Assembly (NCBI GenBank): GCA_030597345.1
Contig: JAUVSA010000156.1
Span: forward strand, 1-5,423
Source of the DNA: Bacillota bacterium
Lineage (GTDB): Bacteria; Armatimonadota; Hebobacteria; Hebobacterales; Hebobacteraceae
Direction: 5' to 3'
Length of the DNA stretch: 5,423 nucleotides
Of the stretch, positions 1-5,091 are shown in pieces. The position numbers were made by a program, and so were the translations under genes. The notes below the pieces were generated by a model that made no database searches, was not told the DNA's origin, and saw nothing but the letters and a program-made list of their open reading frames with translations. How positions within the stretch are numbered: position 1 is the stretch's first letter; the number at the start of each line of letters is the position of its first letter.

Positions 1-1020
1 CCCCGCCGGATGGCTCGCGCGCGAGAAAAAATTCACCCGAGCAGCGAGCAAGCGCGGCACAGCGCCCACAACGGGGAGCGCCGGCGCCACGTTCTTGCCG
101 ATCTCGGCGGGATCGATATCGATGTGGATGAACTTGACGCCCGGAGCGAATCTGTCGAGCTTGCCGGTCACCCGGCCGTCGAAGCGAGTGCCCACGGCAA
201 CGACCACATCGGCCCCGTGGAGGGCGTAGTTCGCGTAGGCGGTGCCGTGCATCCCCGGCATTCCCAGGGACAGCTCGTGGTCATCCGGGAATCCGCCCTT
301 GCCCATGAGCGTCATGGTCACAGGCGCGTCGATCCGCTCTGCCAGCGCCACCAGTTCATCCTGAGCGCCGGCGATGTTTACGCCTCCGCCGCCATAGATC
401 AGCGGACGCTGTGCGGTCTTTATGAGCTCCGCCGCGCGCGAGATCATCTTGGGGTGGCCCACCGTCGTCGGTCTGTAGCCCGGGAGGGTCATCTTCTCCG
501 GGTATTCGAAGTCGAACTCGGCCTGCTGCACGTCGCGCGGGAAATCGATCAGCACCGGCCCGGGCCTTCCAGTGCGAGCGATGTGAAAGGCCTCTTTCAG
601 CACGCGTGGGATGTCCTCGGCGTGGGTCAGCAGGTAGTTGTGCTTGGTGATCGGCAACGTGATGCCGGTGATATCGGCCTCCTGGAAGGCGTCCTTGCCG
701 ATGGCGAAGGTCGGCACCTGGCCGGTGATGGCCAGCATTGGCACCGAGTCCATGTGGGCGGTTGCGATGCCTGTCACGAGATTGGTGGCCCCGGGGCCGG
801 AGGTGGCCATGCACACTCCCACCTTGCCGCTCGCGCGGGCGTACCCGTCGGCCGCGTGAGCCGCGCCCTGCTCGTGGCGGACGAGGATGTGCCGAATATC
901 CTTCGTGTCGTAGAGCACGTCGTAGATCGGCAGCAGCGATCCCCCGGGGTACCCGAAGATGACCTCGACGCCCTCGCGCCGCAGACTTTCGATCAGGGCT
1001 TGTGCGCCGGTCATCTTCAT
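1..1020 (-). CDS. ilvB: Acetolactate synthase large subunit, N-terminal part (runs off the left edge)
   Basis: This is the ThDP-dependent enzyme that joins two pyruvates to acetolactate, or pyruvate and 2-oxobutyrate to acetohydroxybutyrate, the first common step of valine, leucine and isoleucine synthesis. The frame is open from the ATG at 1020 to base 1, giving 340 of the roughly 550-600 residues usual for the family. It shows the N-terminal pyrimidine-binding domain: FGYPGG near residues 22-27, RHEQGAAHAADGYAR with the catalytic Glu at residue 50, and ATSGPGATN. AFQEADITGIT and GRPGPVLIDFPRDVQ follow, then the start of the central domain with YGGGGVN and GTRFDGRVTGK. The C-terminal ThDP-binding GDG motif lies outside the window. 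The start is fixed by AAGGAGGT six bases upstream; the second ATG (1014) is less well spaced. It follows ilvD by 61 bases with no visible promoter or terminator, so cotranscription is inferred. Other ThDP enzymes of the family are possible, but the ilvD neighbour makes IlvB by far the best reading. Confidence 0.95.
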   Translation of the reverse strand, partial: MKMTGAQALIESLRREGVEVIFGYPGGSLLPIYDVLYDTKDIRHILVRHEQGAAHAADGYARASGKVGVCMATSGPGATNLVTGIATAHMDSVPMLAITGQVPTFAIGKDAFQEADITGITLPITKHNYLLTHAEDIPRVLKEAFHIARTGRPGPVLIDFPRDVQQAEFDFEYPEKMTLPGYRPTTVGHPKMISRAAELIKTAQRPLIYGGGGVNIAGAQDELVALAERIDAPVTMTLMGKGGFPDDHELSLGMPGMHGTAYANYALHGADVVVAVGTRFDGRVTGKLDRFAPGVKFIHIDIDPAEIGKNVAPALPVVGAVPRLLAARVNFFSRASHPAG

Positions 1021-1026
1021 GGTAGC

Positions 1027-1034
1027 ACCTCCTT
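1027..1034 (-). promoter_or_regulatory. Strong ribosome binding site of ilvB
   Basis: On the minus strand AAGGAGGT lies six bases before the ATG at 1020. It is essentially the full anti-Shine-Dalgarno complement and decides between the two in-frame ATGs at 1020 and 1014. It is stronger than the ilvD site, which fits independent efficient initiation on the ilvB cistron. Confidence 0.85.
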
Positions 1035-1081
1035 ACGCTCCCCCGCTTCAGTGCAAGATCGCTTCTTCGAACACTCGTGTG

Positions 1082-2839
1082 TCACTGCTCCGCCTCGACT
1101 CTCAACACCGCTCCCTGCGCGGCGGAGGAGACTTGGGCCGCGTAGCGCGCCAGGTAACCGGTGGTTATCTTCGGCGGCACCGGCTTCCACCCGCGCCGGC
1201 GCTCCCGCAGCTCGGCCGCCTTAACGCGCAGCTGGAGCTTGCGGCGATTGACGTCGATGAGAATCTCGTCCCCTTCCTCCACCAGGCCGATAATGCCGCC
1301 CACGGCCGCCTCTGGTGAGACGTGGCCCACCGAGAGGCCTATGGTGGCGCCGGAGAAGCGGCCGTCGGTGATCAGGGCCACAGACTGGTTGAGACCGGCG
1401 GCGTAGATCTGCGAGGTCGGATACAGCATCTCTCGCATGCCGGGGCCGCCCCGAGGTCCCTCATACTGGATTACCACGACATCGCCAGCTCTTATCTCTC
1501 CTGCCCCGATGGCCTGGGTGGCGTCTTCCTCTCGCGTGAAGACGCGCGCGCGTCCCACGAATCGGCGCATGCTGCGCGCCACCGCGGAGGCCTTCACCAC
1601 GGCGCCGTCCCGCGCCAGGTTGCCCTTGAGGATGGCGATGCCGCCCTCCTTGTGATAGGGCCGTTCCAGAGGGCGAATCACGTCGCTGTCCACCACCCGC
1701 GCTTCGGCCGCGATCTGCTGAATATTCGATCCGTATACCGTCTCCGCCGACTCTATCGCGTCGCGCAGCACGTGCAGCACGGCCGGTACGCCGCCGGCGC
1801 GGTCGAGGTCCTCCATGGCATGCTTCGCGCTGGGGCCGGGCAGGATGTCTGTGATGTGCGGAGTCACCTGCGCGATCTCGTCGAACCACTCGATCGGGAC
1901 TTGTATCCCCATCTCGTGCGCGATGGCGGGCAGATGCAGCACCGTGTTGCTGGAGCCGCCGAGCGCATTGTCCACGCGGATCGCGTTGCGGAAGGCCGCC
2001 TCGGTCAGCATCTGCCAGGGCCGAACATCCCGTTTCACGAGATCGAGGATGCGGACGCCGCTTCGGTATGCAATGCGCCGCTTCTCCGCGGAGACGGCGA
2101 GCGCGGTGCCGCAGCCCGGCAGCGACATGCCGAGGGCCTCGGTCAGACAGGACATGGTGTTGGCCGTGTAGAGACCCTGACATGAGCCCACGCCGGGGCA
2201 GGCGGCCAGCTCGATGGCCATGAGCTGCTCGTCGTCGAGCAGTCCTGCCTTGTGCCAGCCGGCCCCATAGTAGGCGTCGCCGTAGATGACGCGGCCCTTG
2301 GCCAGGCGCTCAGCCGTCTTCGCGAGGTCGGGCTTCTCAGTATCGCGGAACCGATCGGCCGCCCCGAGCAGGGCCTCCGCGATTCCGCCGCACTGGCCCG
2401 CGAGCATGGGACCGGCGGTGACCGCGATGGCGGGGATGTCGAGCCGAGCGGCCGCCATGAGCATTCCCGGAGTGATCTTATCGCAGTTGGTCAGCAGCAC
2501 GATGCCATCGAACTGATGGGCCTCGACCATGGATTCGACGGAGTCGGCGATGAGCTCCCGGGAGGGCAGGGAGAAGTGCATGCCCCGGTGTCCCATGGCG
2601 ATGCCGTCGCAGATGCCGGGGAGGCCGAAGAAGAAGGCGACGCCGCCGGCGGCGAAGATGCCGCGCTCGATCTGGCGCTCGAGGTCGCGCATGCCTGCGT
2701 GGCCGGGGATGATGTCGTTCCAGGCGGTGGCGACCGCGATGAACGGCCGCGGCAGTGCGGCCGGGTCGATGCCTGAGCCGTAGAGGAGCGCGCGATGCGG
2801 TGCGCGCTCGACGCCCGATTTGATAGTATCGCTGCGCAT
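1082..2839 (-). CDS. ilvD: Dihydroxy-acid dehydratase
   Basis: This is an iron-sulfur enzyme that dehydrates 2,3-dihydroxy-3-methylbutanoate and its methylpentanoate homologue to the 2-keto acids, the third common step of branched-chain amino acid synthesis. The 585-residue protein opens with MRSDTIKSGVERAPHRALLY, typical of the family. It carries PGH at 45-47 (as in the E. coli-type enzyme, instead of PCN), CDGIAMGH with Cys78, NCDKITPG with Cys119, and CPGVGSC with Cys214 and Cys220. GGSSNTVLHL follows near 294, GGPGMREMLYPTS near 464, and DGRFSGATIGLSVGHVSPEAA from 492. The cluster ligands are probably among Cys78, Cys119 and Cys220. I chose the ATG at 2839 because AAAGAGG lies seven bases upstream and the N-terminus then matches the family; a GTG at 2857 would add six residues but overlaps the ribosome site. 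Between Cys119 and CPGVGSC it is about 28 residues longer than E. coli IlvD as I recall it. It is controlled by the T-box leader upstream and followed by ilvB. Confidence 0.96.
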   Translation of the reverse strand: MRSDTIKSGVERAPHRALLYGSGIDPAALPRPFIAVATAWNDIIPGHAGMRDLERQIERGIFAAGGVAFFFGLPGICDGIAMGHRGMHFSLPSRELIADSVESMVEAHQFDGIVLLTNCDKITPGMLMAAARLDIPAIAVTAGPMLAGQCGGIAEALLGAADRFRDTEKPDLAKTAERLAKGRVIYGDAYYGAGWHKAGLLDDEQLMAIELAACPGVGSCQGLYTANTMSCLTEALGMSLPGCGTALAVSAEKRRIAYRSGVRILDLVKRDVRPWQMLTEAAFRNAIRVDNALGGSSNTVLHLPAIAHEMGIQVPIEWFDEIAQVTPHITDILPGPSAKHAMEDLDRAGGVPAVLHVLRDAIESAETVYGSNIQQIAAEARVVDSDVIRPLERPYHKEGGIAILKGNLARDGAVVKASAVARSMRRFVGRARVFTREEDATQAIGAGEIRAGDVVVIQYEGPRGGPGMREMLYPTSQIYAAGLNQSVALITDGRFSGATIGLSVGHVSPEAAVGGIIGLVEEGDEILIDVNRRKLQLRVKAAELRERRRGWKPVPPKITTGYLARYAAQVSSAAQGAVLRVEAEQ

Positions 2840-2845
2840 CGTTGG

Positions 2846-2886
2846 GCCTCTTTTCACTTCGGCCTAGTTCGGCGGCAGTGAGAGGC
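2846..2886 (-). promoter_or_regulatory. Hairpin that could hide the ilvD Shine-Dalgarno
   Basis: On the minus strand GCCUCU (2886-2881) can pair with AGAGGC (2851-2846), which contains the ilvD ribosome site. The stem continues inward with CACU (2880-2877) on AGUG (2858-2855), and then GCC (2876-2874) on GGC (2864-2862), closing a 9-base loop. The 3' side carries two small 3-base bulges (AAA and CGA). In total 13 base pairs form, 6 of them over the ribosome site. This is the expected geometry of a sequestrator in translational T-boxes, but here it stands after a second hairpin of terminator type. The pairing is read directly; its regulatory role is inferred. Confidence 0.5.
2847..2852 (-). 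promoter_or_regulatory. Ribosome binding site of ilvD
   Basis: AAGAGG on the minus strand stands seven bases before the ATG at 2839. It selects that start over the GTG at 2857. Five of its bases are paired in a potential hairpin, described in the separate entry for 2846-2886. Confidence 0.8.
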
Positions 2887-2901
2887 GAGAGAGGTAGAGA
2901 G

Positions 2902-2934
2902 AACACCTCTCGCCCGATTGGGACGAGAGGTGTT
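2902..2934 (-). terminator. T-box competing hairpin (terminator-type, without a clean U-tract)
   Basis: AACACCUCUCG (2934-2924) pairs perfectly with CGAGAGGUGUU (2912-2902), and the stem extends by CCC on GGG around an AAUC loop with one bulged U. It uses 2918-2929, which are needed for the antiterminator, so the two folds exclude each other as in a standard T-box switch. The stem ends in UU but is followed by CUCUCUACCUCUCUC rather than a run of U. Intrinsic termination may therefore be weak, Rho-assisted, or replaced by control of translation. Confidence 0.7.
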
Positions 2935-2956
2935 GAGCTCTCGCGGTACCACCCAA
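2918..2956 (-). promoter_or_regulatory. T-box sequence and antiterminator
   Basis: The conserved T-box UGGGUGGUACCGCG runs from 2955 to 2942. The antiterminator forms by UUGGG (2956-2952) on CCCAA (2922-2918), then a 7-base bulge UGGUACC (2951-2945), then GCGAGAG (2944-2938) on CUCUCGU (2929-2923). The UGGU at the 5' side of the bulge is complementary to an ACCA tRNA 3' end, so the sensed tRNA should have discriminator base A, which fits leucine, isoleucine and valine tRNAs. An uncharged 3' end would stabilise this fold against the hairpin at 2902-2934. Confidence 0.93.
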
Positions 2957-3065
2957 ATTGAACGAGGCTGCCGCGTTGGCGACGGCCGCGTCCCACTCTG
3001 TGCGCGGTAACGGGCAACATCCGGCGCCGGTCTACTGGATGCGTTCGACCGGGCGGCTCGGGGGC

Positions 3066-3068
3066 GAG
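3066..3068 (-). promoter_or_regulatory. T-box specifier codon CUC (leucine)
   Basis: The 3' strand of the specifier loop reads GAA-U-CUC-G before the basal stem CCCC. CUC is the only triplet in the loop that leaves the GAA of the S-turn intact, codes for a branched-chain amino acid and is followed by a purine, as is usual for specifiers. It would be read by tRNA-Leu with anticodon GAG. An overlapping AUC (3070-3068, isoleucine) exists but would use the last A of the GAA motif. Leucine is therefore preferred, not proven. Confidence 0.7.
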
Positions 3069-3175
3069 ATTCGACGGGGCCTAGACGCCGACTTTCAGCC
3101 TGGGCCGGCTCTCTGTAGCCTGAACCGCCGCCTACTGCTCCCCTTCAATGCCTTTCCAGGGTTGTGCTTTGCGCG

Positions 3176-3205
3176 ATTATAGCAGAGCGGAAGGGCGTGA
3201 GTCAA
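3176..3205 (-). promoter_or_regulatory. Sigma-70 type promoter of the T-box leader and ilvD-ilvB
   Basis: On the minus strand the -35 box TTGACT (3205-3200) and the perfect -10 box TATAAT (3181-3176) are separated by 18 bases. Transcription should start around 3170-3168, about 25 bases before the first T-box stem. In a GC-rich intergenic region this match is unlikely to be chance, and its position just ahead of the leader supports it. Confidence 0.88.
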
Positions 3206-3217
3206 GCACTGCGCGAG

Positions 3218-3232
3218 GTGCTCGAGGAGCAC
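3218..3232. repeat. Inverted repeat just upstream of the -35 box
   Basis: GTGCTC and GAGCAC form a perfect 6-bp inverted repeat around a GAG spacer. It ends 13 bases before the -35 hexamer of the leader promoter, where a regulator could bind. No known operator is recognised, and chance is possible. Confidence 0.3.
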
Positions 3233-3283
3233 GAGACTCGGGCGGAAAAGGCCGACCGCGCGGCCGTGCGCGGGGAGCAATTG

Positions 3284-3315
3284 CACTCCTATGGAAGTGT
3301 CGGAACACTCCTATG
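3284..3315. repeat. Short direct repeat CACTCCTATG, two copies
   Basis: CACTCCTATG occurs at 3284-3293 and 3306-3315, 22 bases apart from start to start. Between and partly within the copies, AGTGT (3296-3300) pairs with ACACT (3305-3309) around CGGA. Its function is unknown; it may be part of a dispersed intergenic repeat. Confidence 0.45.
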
Positions 3316-3477
3316 CTACTCTGCGAAGTGCCTACTCAGCCGAAGGCTGCGACACTGCTCTGCTGAAGCTGCGCAGTGCGGAGCAGAGAGGCTGGAAGCT
3401 TCGCTACGTAGCACGAGAGGCGCGGAACACCGACACAGATCAGCAGCTTGGGAGCCTGCCCTAGCCGCTTCGAGCAA

Positions 3478-3506
3478 GATCCTTCGCTGCGCTCAGGATG
3501 ACAGAG
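3478..3506. repeat. 29-base imperfect repeat, copy A
   Basis: This copy begins GATCCTTCGCTGCG and ends AGGATGACAGAG. It matches copy B (3693-3721) at 26 of 29 bases. ATCCT and AGGAT form a 5-bp stem with an 11-base interior. It resembles short intergenic repeats seen in many copies in some uncultured bacterial genomes; that comparison is from memory. Confidence 0.7.
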
Positions 3507-3548
3507 GGAGCGGGGCCCGGTGACCGCGCGCTACAGAACGGAGGGCCG

Positions 3549-3598
3549 GCGGGCATGTGGCCTTCGACTCCGCCCAGGACAAGCTCCGACATGCCCGC
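3549..3598. repeat. 10-bp inverted repeat enclosing a 30-base core
   Basis: GCGGGCATGT (3549-3558) is the exact reverse complement of ACATGCCCGC (3589-3598). The enclosed core, CCTTCGACTCC through AGGACAAGCTCC, has the look of a separate dispersed repeat inserted into a hairpin of the type seen intact at 3658-3683. The sequence GGCCGGCGGGCATG at 3544-3557 recurs exactly at 3654-3667, and CGCGCTACAG occurs at 3527-3536 and 3596-3605. Confidence 0.6.
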
Positions 3599-3606
3599 GC
3601 TACAGG

Positions 3607-3643
3607 GGGCGCCTGCGGCGCCCACGCAGGTTGAAAACCTGCG
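3607..3643. repeat. Two adjacent small hairpins
   Basis: GGGCGCC (3607-3613) pairs with GGCGCCC (3617-3623) around TGC. One base further on, CGCAGGTT (3625-3632) pairs with AACCTGCG (3636-3643) around GAA. Both are perfect and belong to the repeat cluster downstream of hisD. No U-tract follows on either strand, so they are not convincing terminators. Confidence 0.6.
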
Positions 3644-3657
3644 CCACCAAAACGGCC

Positions 3658-3683
3658 GGCGGGCATGCGGAGGCATGCCCGCC
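3658..3683 (-). terminator. 11-bp hairpin, possible terminator of hisD
   Basis: On the minus strand GGCGGGCATGC pairs perfectly with GCATGCCCGCC around a CTCC loop, 45 bases after the hisD stop codon. It is followed by GGCCGTTTTGG, so a short T-run starts five bases past the stem. The stem is strong, but the T-run is short and offset. It also shares sequence with the surrounding repeats and may be simply one of them. Confidence 0.4.
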
Positions 3684-3692
3684 CTAGAACGG

Positions 3693-3721
3693 GATTCTTC
3701 GGTGCGCTCAGAATGACAGAG
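3693..3721. repeat. 29-base imperfect repeat, copy B
   Basis: This is the partner of copy A (3478-3506), in the same orientation and ending 7 bases before the hisD stop codon complement. It begins GATTCTTCGGTGCG and ends AGAATGACAGAG. Two of the three differences from copy A (C to T at the fourth base, G to A at the twentieth) fall on paired stem positions, so the ATTCT/AGAAT stem is kept. Confidence 0.7.
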
Positions 3722-3728
3722 AGGCGCG

Positions 3729-5024
3729 CTAGGATTTGCGGAGGCGGGCGGTCATTGCGCGGATGTGGCCGTCGAGGCCCTCGAGGGCGGCGAGGGCGCG
3801 GACGATGTGGGCATGCTCCTTGACGGCTTCCTTCGAGGTGTAGATGATGCTGGAGCGGTGAAAGAAGTCGGCCGTCCCCAGCCCTGAGGAGAAGCGCGCG
3901 GTGCGGCCGGTCGGCAGGACATGGGAGGGCCCGATGACGTAGTCGCCGAGGGTGACGGGGGAGGTGGCGCCGACGGAGATGCAGCCCGCGTTCCGGATCT
4001 TGGGGAGCCAGGAGAAGGGGCTCTCGGTGCATATCTGGACGTGCTCGGGGGCAAGCTCGTTGGCGACGTCGCAGGCCTCGTCCATACTCTTCGTGATGAC
4101 GATGGCCCCTCGGTTTGTGATGGACTCCCAGGCCTGTGCCTTGCGGGAGAGTCGGCGCACCTGCTTCGCCAGCTCGTTCTGCACGGGCTCCACCAGAGAG
4201 CGCGCCGGGGTGATCAGGATGGGCACTGAGTCGGGGCCGTGCTCCGCCTGGGCGAGGAGGTCGGCGGCGATGAGGCGCGGCTCCGCCGCCTCGTCCGCGA
4301 GCACCACCACCTCGGAGGGGCCGTAGAGGCCATCGATGCCCACCGTCCCGTAGACGATCTTCTTCGCGAGCTGCACCCAGATGCTTCCCGGGCCGAATAT
4401 CTTGTCGACCTTTGGAATGGTGTCGGTGCCGTAGGCGAGGGCCGCAATGGCCTGAGGGCCGCCGACCTTGAACACCCGGTGGAGGCCCAGAAAGTCGGCG
4501 GTGGCGAGGGTGGCAGGATGGATGTTGCCCCGGGAGTCGGCGGGAGTGCAGAGCGTCATCTCGTCCACCTCGGCCACCAGGCCCGGCACCGCAGTCATTA
4601 TCAGGGAAGAGGGATAGACGGCGGTGAATCCCGGGACGTGGATTCCGACGCGCTCGATCGGGGTGAACTTCTGGCCGAGCACGGTTCCGAACTCTCGCAG
4701 GTCGAACCAGTCGTGCGGGCGCTGCTTCTCGTGGTAGCTGCGGACGTGCTCCACGGCCCCCGCGACGGCTTCGAGGAAGGTCTTCCCGGCGGCGCGTTTG
4801 GCGCGGGCGAACTCCTCCTCGGTGACGGCGAGTCGCTCGGCCGTCATGCCGGGGCAATCGAAGCGGCGGGTGTACTCGATGACGGCCTCGTCGCCGCGGG
4901 CGCGCACGGCCTCCACGATCTTGCGAACGGAGGCCTCCTGCTCGGAGACCTCCTCGAGGAGGTGTGTGGACAGCTCGTCAGCGATTTGCCTGGGAGTTCT
5001 TCTTCGCGTTGTGAGTATGCGCAT
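3729..5024 (-). CDS. hisD: Histidinol dehydrogenase
   Basis: This is a zinc-dependent, NAD-linked enzyme that oxidises L-histidinol through histidinal to L-histidine, the last two steps of histidine synthesis. At 431 residues it has normal family length. The zinc ligands expected from the E. coli enzyme are all present as Gln259 and His262 (LLAQAEH), Asp361 (GDYVIGPSHVLPT) and His420 (EGLDGHIRAM). The catalytic pair is Glu327-His328 in NELAPEH. VGGPQAIAALAYGT near 187, KIFGPGS near 208 and VGID..YGPSE near 228 are family signatures. Unusual points are PGFTAVYPSS (131-140) where PGGKAAYPSS is common, and GPGS instead of GPGN. The ATG at 5024 is supported by GGGAGG seven bases upstream. No other his gene is in the window; the neighbours are a dnaE-like gene 92 bases upstream and the T-box/ilvD unit downstream. 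A HisD-like dehydrogenase of another alcohol substrate is a less likely alternative, given the full set of conserved residues. Confidence 0.93.
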   Translation of the reverse strand: MRILTTRRRTPRQIADELSTHLLEEVSEQEASVRKIVEAVRARGDEAVIEYTRRFDCPGMTAERLAVTEEEFARAKRAAGKTFLEAVAGAVEHVRSYHEKQRPHDWFDLREFGTVLGQKFTPIERVGIHVPGFTAVYPSSLIMTAVPGLVAEVDEMTLCTPADSRGNIHPATLATADFLGLHRVFKVGGPQAIAALAYGTDTIPKVDKIFGPGSIWVQLAKKIVYGTVGIDGLYGPSEVVVLADEAAEPRLIAADLLAQAEHGPDSVPILITPARSLVEPVQNELAKQVRRLSRKAQAWESITNRGAIVITKSMDEACDVANELAPEHVQICTESPFSWLPKIRNAGCISVGATSPVTLGDYVIGPSHVLPTGRTARFSSGLGTADFFHRSSIIYTSKEAVKEHAHIVRALAALEGLDGHIRAMTARLRKS

Positions 5025-5031
5025 GGGTTCG

Positions 5032-5037
5032 CCTCCC
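5032..5037 (-). promoter_or_regulatory. Ribosome binding site of hisD
   Basis: GGGAGG on the minus strand lies seven bases before the ATG at 5024 and supports that start. No in-frame alternative is better placed. Confidence 0.75.
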
Positions 5038-5056
5038 GTTGAGCGACGGTCCCTAA

Positions 5057-5091
5057 GCCCTTCGGGCCGGGATGGCGGCCGCGAAGCGGCC
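5057..5091. repeat. Two small hairpins in the dnaE-hisD spacer
   Basis: GGCCGC (5077-5082) pairs with GCGGCC (5086-5091) around GAA, and GCCC (5057-5060) pairs with GGGC (5064-5067) around TTC. They fall in the 92-base spacer between the upstream stop and hisD. No T-run or promoter is visible, so whether hisD is cotranscribed with the upstream gene cannot be decided. A weak terminator or processing site is possible. Confidence 0.4.

Larger units (their letters stand above)
2902..3169 (-). ncRNA. T-box riboswitch leader of ilvD-ilvB, leucine (CUC) specifier
   Basis: This leader senses the charging state of a tRNA. Stem I starts with GGGG (3143-3140) on CCCC (3064-3061). The specifier loop has AGUA (3136-3133) facing GAA (3072-3070), followed by U, CUC and G. 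Above it GGCGG (3132-3128) pairs with CCGUC (3077-3073), and AGGC (3121-3118) with GUCU (3086-3083). The conserved distal AGAGA bulge follows, then GCCGGC (3109-3104) on GUCGGC (3092-3087) with a GGCUGAAA-type terminal loop. Stem II is CCGGUC (3052-3047) on GACCGG (3032-3027) with GAAC and AGUA facing each other as an S-turn. Its loop GCAUCC (3042-3037) pairs with GGAUGU (3022-3017) as the Stem IIA/B pseudoknot. A Stem III can form with CCGCG (3007-3003) on CGCGG. The antiterminator and competing hairpin complete it. The 5' end is inferred from the promoter. Confidence 0.94.
3206..3477. other. Gene-free stretch upstream of the ilvD promoter
   Basis: No coding region, RNA gene or mobile element can be supported here. 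Open frames on both strands are short, lack ribosome sites and have no recognisable product. Two small structures stand out. The first is a GTGCTC/GAGCAC inverted repeat at 3218-3232, 13 bases upstream of the -35 box, which might be an operator. The second is a 10-base direct repeat CACTCCTATG at 3284-3293 and 3306-3315, flanking an AGTGT/ACACT hairpin. The rest is unexplained. Confidence 0.6.

Noticed and set aside
10..1224. 404-codon open frame on the plus strand opposite ilvB
   Set aside because: It is antisense to an unmistakable IlvB coding frame, has no recognisable domain and no ribosome site. Long antisense frames are expected at this GC content.
1322..2185. 287-codon plus-strand frame opposite ilvD
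   Set aside because: It is antisense to well-conserved IlvD motifs, with no product or ribosome site recognisable.
2840..2857. GTG at 2857 as the ilvD start
   Set aside because: It would put the AAGAGG ribosome site inside the coding region and add six non-family residues before MRSDTIKSG. The ATG at 2839 has correct spacing.
2478..3020. 180-codon minus-strand frame across the T-box leader and the start of ilvD
   Set aside because: It covers structured leader RNA and then a shifted frame of ilvD; the composition is Arg-rich and there is no homology signal. A leader peptide is not needed with a T-box present.
3478..3728. CRISPR array or insertion sequence in the repeat cluster
   Set aside because: The repeats differ in kind and spacing and are not regularly interspersed. 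There is no transposase frame, no terminal inverted repeat pair with target duplication, and no cas gene.
3493..4857. 454-codon minus-strand frame overlapping hisD
   Set aside because: It is a shifted frame of hisD, made almost wholly of Arg, Pro, Gly and Ala, and it runs into the repeat cluster. HisD in the other frame carries all the catalytic residues.
4239..5042. 267-codon plus-strand frame opposite hisD
   Set aside because: It is a mirror frame of hisD; the composition follows the hisD codon pattern and there is no independent support.
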